This document shows positions 56,013 to 64,000 of a stretch of 64,000 nucleotides of DNA, in pieces. The stretch is from positions 20,749,862-20,813,861 of the forward strand of contig NC_052350.1 of NCBI RefSeq assembly GCF_009727055.1. Reading direction: 5' to 3'. The notes under the pieces were generated by a model that did not search any database, was not told the origin of the DNA, and worked only from the letters and a program-made list of their open reading frames with translations. A program made the position numbers and the translations under genes. This DNA comes from Benincasa hispida. Taxonomy: Eukaryota > Streptophyta > Magnoliopsida > Cucurbitales > Cucurbitaceae. Every line of letters begins with the position of its first letter. Position 1 is the stretch's first letter.

Positions 56013-56473
56013 GTTAGTCTTTTAAGTTTTGAATTTGATTTCAATTTAGTTCCTAGGTTTCAAAATGTTACCATTTTACTCTTGATATTTGAGTTTTGTT
56101 TTAATTTGATCTTTAAATTTCAAGATTTACATTTTTAATCTTGATTTTTAATCAATGCTCATTTTTTTTAGTGTTAATGTATGTTAATAAATTTAAAATA
56201 ATTAAACAAAGTATAATTAATTAAGTTTTCACTATTTTTCTTCACTTTTAAAATTAAATTTAAAATTTAACTTCATAATTATTTTAAATGAATCAGTAGA
56301 CATTAATGTTGATGATTGAAACTGAATATTTAATGAAAATCAAGGTTAAAAATGTAAAATCTTAAAACTTAAGGACCAAATTGAAACAAAATGCAAATCT
56401 CAACGGTAAAATTGTAAAATTTTGAAATTTAAAGACTAAATTGAAACCAAGATCAAAACTTAAAGACTAAATG
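56013..56473. mobile_element. Foldback-type MITE with arms of about 140 bp
   Basis: Left arm (56013-56160) starts TTAGTCTTTTAAGTTTTGA and has TTTCAATTTAGTTCCTAGGT and TTTAATTTGATCTTTAAATT. The reverse complement of the right arm (56325-56473) starts TTTAGTCTTTAAGTTTTGA and has TTTCAATTTAGTCTTTAAAT and TTTCAATTTGGTCCTTAAGT. Only about 160 bp lie between the arms. No ORF. It abuts the previous MITE with four bases between. Confidence 0.8.
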
Positions 56474-57892
56474 TGTTAAACCTATAGATAAAAATTGTAT
56501 TTTTTTTTTTTGTTTTTTTGTAATGATATAATATAAATATCGATTAATTCACTCTTTATATTGGCGTCGAACTTATAGATATGTAAAAATATGCGTTATT
56601 CTATATGTAGAAAGAAAATGGTTGAATATTGAATCAAAGGAATCTGGACCAGTCTGATTTATCAAAGACACGGTTTAATAGGATTGTTGACTAATGACTA
56701 ATATGCGGCCAACTTTGGTTGGGAGGTTTTTCAACGGCTGAGCTCAAATTCTACTTTACTTTTGCTTTCTAAAATAAAGTAGTTCTTTCCCTCTCCCTTA
56801 TGTGAGAGATGTTGGATCCACGAAATTTTCTTCTATAATACACATTTCTAGGGTTGTTGCTCTCATTTATTGTTGTCGCCACCCAACATTATTAAAAAGA
56901 AACAAAGAAGAAGAAGAAATAAAATTTGTTTAGACCTAATTCAACTTAAGTCAACGATAATTAATATGATTTTTTTTTTTAAAGGTTGAAAGTTTGATTC
57001 TTCATTTTCGTAGTTGTTTGTACTAAAAAAAGATTCATTTATGGCTCTAAATTTTAGAGTTATATCAATTAAAACTTTGAACTATTTTTTTTAGATTAAA
57101 CCTATGAACTAAATTATTGTGTAAATTTAAATTATAAATTTTCGTAATTGTATATATTTACGCTTACCTTCCAATTTTGTTTGAAGAATAATTTGTGAGA
57201 TTTATAATTGTATCAATTAAACTCTTAAATTATCATAAGTGAATCAATTTAGGTATTTTATTGTGATTACCTATCAAAATTATTTATGCATCATTTCTTA
57301 CACGAATCAAATGTCGGGCTAATAAAATAGATGATTTTTGAAGGAAATCTTGACGAAAAATCTAAATTGATTTGTTTGTGAAAGTTTAGAAGCTTTATTG
57401 ATAAATTATAAGTTCCACACAATGTTTATCCAAACAAAATGTAATGGATGGTATAAATTGATATATTTATCAAAGTTTAAGGTTTAGATTGATATAACTA
57501 TTAGTTCATAGGTTTACTTGATACAATTTTTGACATAGAAAAATAAATTAATATTTATTATTGGAGATGGAAGATTCATAAGGCAAATGCAAGGAGTCAG
57601 TGATCGTAAGTATTATAAAATTTTTCACTTTTTTTTTAATAATGTCCAGAGTATAGGAATACTCAAACCCCTCACCTTTTAGTTGATAGTACACGTTTTA
57701 TGCTAATAAAGATATAATAATGTGTAATATTTATGTGACAAATTATTAAGATAGAGTATAAAGTATACATGGAAAAAATGTGTTAAAATAATAATTACAT
57801 TGGGTAACTTAATGTCCCCCTAGTGGTAGAGTTAAAGGGGGGACCATCATCTCAATTAATTGTTTAAATCCAAAAAATATATTAGTTGATGT
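56474..57892. other. AT-rich intergenic DNA
   Basis: No gene seen. Repeated weak words GTATCAATTTAAA/TAAATTGATATA (57040-57560) as in 35640-36060. Confidence 0.6.
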
Positions 57893-58230
57893 GTGATCGA
57901 TCCTATGCACACGAAGAGACATTTTACCAGCGTCAGATCCAATATTGAAATGAGTCAATTGCGATTATGATATGATAACACATTAGTGTGGTGTTGTTTA
58001 TATATTTGTTGTATGGTCATGGCGCACACAAGGGGACCATCATCGTCAGATTCAACTTGGCAATGAGTCAGTCGGAATGATAACTTGAAAATTTACAACA
58101 GTGTGGTGATGTATATTTGTTGAGGTGTGATCCTAGTATATTAAGGGAGACTTTTACCATCGTTGGATCTAACGTGGAGATGAATCAGATTATAATATGA
58201 GAACTCGTCTGGTATTCTACCCAACCATAC
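57893..58230. repeat. Three-copy tandem repeat, about 115 bp
   Basis: Copies start near 57893 (TGTGATCGATCC), 58012 (TGTATGGTCATG) and 58123 (GTGTGATCCTAG). Each has a word of the type ACCATCGTTGGATCTAACGT, then GAGATGAGTCAG, then GATTATGATATGAGAAC, and the first two end in CAGTGTGGTGATGTATATTT-like sequence. Copies are about 70 percent alike by eye. No coding frame and no known family to me. Confidence 0.75.
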
Positions 58231-60511
58231 TTAATGATTAAGTTAGTGCTTTAGATCGAGGTGATATAAGTAGCTAAGTTGAAAATCGAGTCATGTACCT
58301 ATGTTTGAGCTAGGGTTCCAATATTTATAGGGAGATTAAGTGGACTGCTCTATCATATCGTTAGTCAATATCTCAACATTGAAGTGAAAATATTACAAAA
58401 GTCAAACATGCAGATCGACTCCTTTAGGTGCTCAATTGTGTGTAGTGCTAGAGGTAGGATACTTGATACTTTTCAATTACCTTTCCTAAGACTATTTAAA
58501 TGGTTTTAACGTATACGGTCTATTGAGAAAAAGATACACGAAATATCTTTTTTCCACATCCATAACAATATTAATAAAAATATTAAGATGTTAATCTTTT
58601 CGTTCAAATTCTTTTTACAAATGTTTTCACACTAATCTCTCTCTTGTCTAATATTTTTTTTAATAAAACAACAATATAAATAAAAAGTAATATAACAATG
58701 GTAAGAATAGAAAACGAATCTTCAATTTCAAATGAGAGGAAACATACCAGTTACGGTTAAACTTAACTTATTTTATATACACATAAATAAAAGCTTTGTA
58801 TGTGTATATATACATATATATGTGTAATGTTTGAACGAATGATTGGCCTCAATATATTGAAATGGCTCAAAATAAAAGAAAGAAGCATTCTTTTAATTGA
58901 ATTTATAATCCAAAACTAGAAGCCTATATATTGAGCAACCATATGCCTATTTATCACATAGAACTATTTTACTTAAATTACAACTCTAGTCATATTACTT
59001 CAAAAAGGAGTTCATAAGGTTGCTGTAAAATTTGTATAATATGTCTTTAAAGTTTTTATTACAATTTTATTTATGTGTAATAAGTTCCTAGATTTTTATT
59101 CTTAAAAAAAAAAAAGGTTCCTAGATTTGAAAACAAGTGAACTTTTAATTTATGTCTAACAAAATTTTAATCTACTCCATATTTTGTAGAACTCATAAAC
59201 TTATTAGGGGTAGAATTGAATTTTTTATCTAATAACATAAGCTAATGGTAAGGTATTTAATCCCTTTTATAACTCATAAGTTATAAAAGAAAACTTGCCT
59301 TTCAATTTTATGTTTAACATGTTCATTTCTATAAATATAGTTTTTTTTTTTCAAATTTCTTGACCCACTTAACAATTAATACAATCGTTAAATTTTTTTA
59401 GTGTAATCGTTAAAGTCCATACAGATTTTTTAGCATAGTTAAGTGAATAAGACACGATTTACTCTTCTAAATGTTGAGAAAAAATAAAGATTGAATGAAT
59501 GTTTGTAACTAACATAAGGACATGATTGCAACAATTAATAAATTACAAGGGGTTGATTGATCAATTTAAAGTTTATCGGTGTGATTGTAACAAATCTCAT
59601 AGTTCAGTGTAGTTCGTGTAATTTTTCTAAAAAAAATTCTAGTACTATGATAGTACATACTCCTTTCATTCAATATTTGACACGTGGTTAAATGATATAC
59701 TAATTTATTTTATGGACCCCACATCATTATTACATGTCTCCCATTCTTTCATGGTAAATAATTAACGAAAATGGTGTAATATTTTTTTATACTATCATAT
59801 ATCATAATTTTTTCTTCAAATGGTGATGATTAGATCTCTTACTCCTCATAGCTCAACTAACAAATTTTGTTAAAGTTTTTGGTATAAATTCGTAACCGTG
59901 ATATTACATGTCAACATCTCTATCAACAAATTGACACTTCGGTAGATTTGACATCAACATAAGAATTCAATCAACATTTCAATTATGCTCTTCAAGCAAC
60001 AAAATGCTAATAATATGTACATATATATAGACTTATTTAAAAAAATAAATATTTATTTATTAATGTAAATATTTTATTAGCTTTTTTATAATGTCTTAGA
60101 AATATATATCGACATCGATTTCGTCAATATTTTCGTCGGTAATTTTGTAAAATTAAGACAACCACGTTTTAAACTTTATTTGCAGTTTAACAAACTATTT
60201 TAAATAATTAAAATAATTAATAATTGTATTTTCTTTTTTAGTGTCGTTGGAAATTGTTTAATAAAAAGGGCATAGTTGCATATTTGGGAAAGTGGGGCCG
60301 GGAATGATTCGTCAACTCATGAGTGACAAATCTGGAGAAAAGAAATTATTTCAAAAAGAAAAAAAAAATTTGGTAAAGGAATCATTGTAGAATAATTCTA
60401 CGGAATATCCCACCAAAACCATCCAAAGCTAAAGAAATAAGGGGAAAAAACTCGATTATAGTCGGGTTGTACTCATCTTTTGTGTAATTGAAGTTGCACC
60501 GATATATAATA
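58231..60511. other. AT-rich intergenic DNA
   Basis: No gene seen. Possible MITE-like stretch at 59638-59812 not confirmed. Confidence 0.55.
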
Positions 60512-60577
60512 ATTTTTTTAAAAAAAAGTTATTTTTTTAAAAAAAAGTTATTTTTTTAAAAAAAAGTTATTTTTTTA
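60512..60577. repeat. 19-bp tandem repeat
   Basis: Unit TTTTTTTAAAAAAAAGTTA, three copies plus a partial one. T7A8 blocks could bend DNA or form cruciforms. Confidence 0.8.
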
Positions 60578-62117
60578 ATTTTATTTTTACTATATTATGT
60601 TAAAAAAAGAGTATTAGATTGATCATTACCCGATAAATAAAACGTAACTCACCGGTAGGAGACACAAGTCCAAATATGTATATATAACAAAGTGACCATA
60701 GATCAATTTGTACAGAATATCGTATAAGTTAGTGTTCGAGTTGTGCTTTAAATTTTTTCATTTTTATGGTACTATGAGAGTATTATTGAATAAGTTCATT
60801 CATAAATCATTACTAATAACTCTTTTTCATAATCTCTTTTTAAAATTTAGGTTAAAATATCATTTTAGTTTTAAAATAAATATAATTTGGAATTCATTCC
60901 ATTTCGATTTTGTATTTCAAATGTTTTAGTTTTGTCTCTATATTTTCGGTAAATCTTACAATTAGTTCATGTTTTTAATTCGTTGTGGATTTTTTAATCT
61001 TTATTAACATTCTCTTTTTTGAATTGTGAAAATATGTTAGGAAATTATTGTTGTTGTTTAACTAATTTTGATCAATATATATATATATATATAAACTTAA
61101 GCATAACTTAACTACATAAAATATAATATGTATCATCCATAAAAAATGTTATGAAGTTTGAATATCCTACTATGCATATTGTTGACCTAAAAAATTAATT
61201 TCGATAAAAATTGACTTTATTTTATTTAATATTGAAAATATAAGAACTTAATTGAAGATTTATTGAAAAAAAAATAAGAACTACATTTTAAATTGATTGA
61301 AAGTACAAAAACTAAAATTGAAAAAAAATAATTAAAATAAATTGAAACTCAAAGTATAGAACAAAAGTGATATTTTAACATTCAACCTTTTCATATCATT
61401 AATTTTTAAATTCAACATAAACATGTCAAAAATTTAAAGTTTTGGACTTTTTTTTCTACGAAAGTACATATTTTAAACAATTGAATTAGAAGAACTAAAT
61501 TTTATATATATATCGAGATTACCCTTTTTACCAACTAGAGATTAATTCAACTATTTAAGTAACATATCCGTGATCAAGAGGTTAGTTCAAATTGCTCGCC
61601 CTATTTGTTGTTGGGCATGGTTTAATTTAAATGATTTTATTATTTGTTTAATTAATTAAAAGAAAAGGAAGAAAATTGTTAAAGGGCTAAGTTATTTTCA
61701 TACATAGTACTTCGTTCATGCCAATATGAAAAGAAAAACTTCACATCAATTAAAAATTGTCACACTCATAAACTTGATAAGAATCTAACTAAACAAACAA
61801 AGTGGTTTGGCATCAGTCTGATTGATCCATCATTCTCAAAACTAAGGCAATTTAGGTATGATTTTTTGGATTTATTTGACTGAACCTTGCATGTTATTTT
61901 CTTTTGAAAACAATTGTTTAGGGTTTTTTCTAGTACAAAAAAAATGTAAGTTAGGTATTTTTCTTTCAAGTACAAGTAAATTTGGTTTATATCATATTTT
62001 TAGATCAAATCTGAGTTGTTATAGATTAACGATTTTTTTTTTTACATTAAAGTTTAAATATAGCACACATATTTAAAAATTTTGGAGAATGTTTTGTCTG
62101 ATATATAAATGGGTAAA
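60578..62117. other. AT-rich intergenic DNA
   Basis: No gene seen. TA microsatellite at about 61077-61094. Short ORFs are low-complexity. Confidence 0.6.
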
Positions 62118-62376
62118 TAGGTAAACATTTGATTTTTTAAAAATTAAGTCTACTTCCTCTAAATTTATTACTTAAGTAAAAAAGTTGAATTATTAGTTAA
62201 ATAAAAACAAAAACAAGTTTTTAACATTTTCTTTTAGTTTTGATATACTGGCTTGATTTTTTAAAATATTGGTAGAAAGTAAATTATATAGCAATCAATT
62301 TAAAGGTGGAAGACGATATTTATAAGCTTAATTTTCAAAAACAAAAAACAAAAAATTACATGGTTACTAATGAAAC
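62118..62376. mobile_element. MITE of the GTTTGGTAACC family
   Basis: Left end GGTAAACATTTGATTTTTTA then AAATTAAGTC. The reverse complement of the right end is AGTAACCATGTAATTTTTTG then TTTTGAAAATTAAGC. Same layout and length as 55749-56008. Confidence 0.7.
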
Positions 62377-62508
62377 CCTAATTTCTTCTTCTTCTTATTT
62401 ATTTATTTCTAGTTTTCATAAATTAATGGTCTTTAATCTTTACTTAAGTGGACAGTTAAAAATATGTTAGGTAAATTCCTAGTCAACCAAAATATAGTGC
62501 ATGTTTAA

Positions 62509-62800
62509 GGAGTTGTTTAGGGGTCTAACATGAGATGGTATATCCCCACATCTTATATCATCTCAGTATTTGGAGGCTCATTATCTTATCTCACCGATTT
62601 TAATTATTTGTTGACCCATTTTTCAGAACGTGTTTTGTATCTCACCATCATTTTCCTTCCGTGTATCGTATATCATCTCAATGCTTGAACATGCTCGATC
62701 ATATTTGATCGTTCATACTCGATTAGAACTTTTTAGACATCATAGCTCTCCAAACATTAGAACTCCTCATATCTATATCATCGCACGCCCCAAACAGCCC
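62509..62800. mobile_element. PIF/Harbinger-like (Tourist-type) MITE
   Basis: Left end GGAGTTGTTTAGGGGTCTAA and ATGAGATGGTATAT. The reverse complement of the right end is GGGCTGTTTGGGGCGTGCG and ATGATATAGATAT. About 292 bp. Flanked by TTTAA and TTAA, which fits the 3-bp TTA/TAA target of this superfamily. No ORF. Confidence 0.78.
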
Positions 62801-63736
62801 TTAAGAGTGACTCTAAAATAATTAAAATCACGATAACTAATGATTTTAATATTTCAATATTTAACTTTAAATTTTTAAATATAATTTTCATACTTTCGAA
62901 ATTGAATTCTAATGTTTCAAGGCATTTTAAAAATAACTTTTAAATGAAAAACATTGATTTTAACAAATTCAAAATGAAAAATACAAGTGTTGCTTGGGTT
63001 GCTCATATGTCTATGCAGCTCAATTAGCTGTCAAATAAAAAATTATCATGTAAAAGTTTTTTATTTTAAAAAAAATATATTTTTTTCTTTTTGGGTAGAA
63101 GAAGGAGGAGCATGAGATTATAGTGTGTTTGACCCAAAGAGTTCGAAAGTAAGAGTTGTGAACTCCACTCATTATTTGGTTCGAAGAATTTGTAGATCCC
63201 ACAACTAAAAAGATCAATTTTATATTTTATCAACTCCTTATATCATAAACCTGGGAGTTTACGCCATCCTAAATTTCTTTTCAACTCTTTTCAAGTTTAC
63301 TATATCACTTTTTGCCACAACAATCTATTAAAGTTTACATTGAAAAGCGACAAACTATTTATAAAACAATACACATCTTTTATTTTATTCGACCTTTTGA
63401 AATGCATAGGCCATCTTTCGAGAGAGAATAAAATAAAGAGATAAAAGAGAAATAATTTTAAAGTACCTCATATTATATATTATTCCCATCACGAGAGGAA
63501 TAAGATCCCATTCACAAGACTCTTAACCAGCATCCCTTGCATTTTCTCAATCCACTCAAATAACGAGACAATATTATATAGAATAATTAAATAACCCAAA
63601 CTAATAATTATACATTACTAGATATGTACTGATAACTAGACTAGAGCAATTCAAAATAATAATAATTATTATTACTTTTTAACAGATCAATTAAAAAAAA
63701 AAAGGTTTGAACGAGGATAATATTCTTTTGATCCCG
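62801..63736. other. AT-rich intergenic DNA
   Basis: No gene seen. A segment at 63121-63250 (TGTGTTTGACCCAAAGAGTT) looks MITE-like but ends were not found. Confidence 0.55.
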
Positions 63737-64000
63737 TGAGTAACTATTTAGTTTTTTATTTTTTATTTTTAAAAATTAAGAATATAGATACTATTTCTAT
63801 CTCTAAATTTTTTCTTTGTTATCTACTTTCTACCAATGATTTAAAAAAATTAAGCCAAAATTTGAAAACTAAAAAAACGTAGGCCCCGTTTGGTAACCAT
63901 TTTGTTTTTTTAAAAAAAAAAAAAATTTAGCTTATATCATCTACATTTCTTATATTTCTTAAATATAATGGTTGAATTTTTAGTCGAATTCCAAAAACAA
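63737..64000. mobile_element. One or two copies of the GTTTGGTAACC MITE family, cut by the window end
   Basis: 63737 starts GAGTAACTATTTAG and TTTTTAAAAATTAAG, as a left end. At 63885 a fresh end CCCCGTTTGGTAACCATTTT begins and runs to the window edge. Two copies side by side, or one copy inserted in another, are possible. Confidence 0.55.

Noticed and set aside
59638..59812. Possible MITE with ACTATGATAGTA ends
   Set aside because: Only about nine bases are mirrored, the superfamily ends do not fit, and there is no target duplication.
63110..63260. Possible MITE starting TGTGTTTGACCCAAAG
   Set aside because: No matching inverted end within 500 bp.

Overview
The window is about 64 kb of AT-rich, repeat-dominated nuclear DNA from a flowering plant. 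Introns with GT/AG borders, plant Ty1-copia and Athila/Tat-type Ty3-gypsy polyproteins, an L1-type LINE, a plant mobile domain (PMD) gene and a plastid-like promoter fragment all point that way. My impression, from recalled LTR families and not from any search, is a cucurbit. I found no intact ordinary host gene: every recognisable coding region belongs to a transposable element and carries stops, frameshifts or deletions. There is a 10-base N gap at 4848-4857.

Layout. 1-6105: AT-rich DNA with an array of five near-identical 19-bp palindromes (373-559), a hAT-like element (1623-2992) that has itself been entered by a MULE-like MITE (2120-2979), a MITE at 3805-4015 and a Copia LTR remnant (5211-5600). 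6106-29609: one large nested complex. A gypsy element (A, LTRs 6106-7879 and 28124-29609) holds in its gag an antisense Copia element (from 8666). The leader of that Copia was entered by a second gypsy element (B, 16432-22786), whose LTR was entered by an antisense LTR of its own family. A hAT-like element sits at the right junction (22787-23151), next to where several expected parts are missing.

30095-34200: a MULE-like element with long terminal inverted repeats. It contains a fragment of MULE transposase directly followed by an intron-containing, broken PMD gene, and also a 134-bp piece that matches from memory the plastid rRNA-operon promoter, with its -35 and -10 boxes intact. 34201-38454: AT-rich DNA, a minisatellite built on the word gctatcagtgatagc, and a purine-rich tract. 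38455-43476: a 5'-truncated L1-type LINE split by a 1,936-bp solo Copia LTR whose U3 contains eleven TTGAC/GTCAA cores. 43715-49675: three more solo LTRs (small Copia; 2.7-kb gypsy with perfect TSD; larger Copia). 49807-55101: a second, nearly complete antisense Copia element with short LTRs.

55102-64000: AT-rich DNA with several MITEs (a GTTTGGTAACC-terminal family, a long-TIR foldback MITE, a PIF/Harbinger-like MITE), a three-copy tandem repeat of about 115 bp, and no gene I can support.

The elements do not form a pathway. The window records successive insertions, LTR-LTR recombination to solo LTRs and deletions. The most unusual points are the plastid promoter inside a PMD-carrying MULE, and the observation that many unrelated repeat families here each carry an array of their own short palindromic word.
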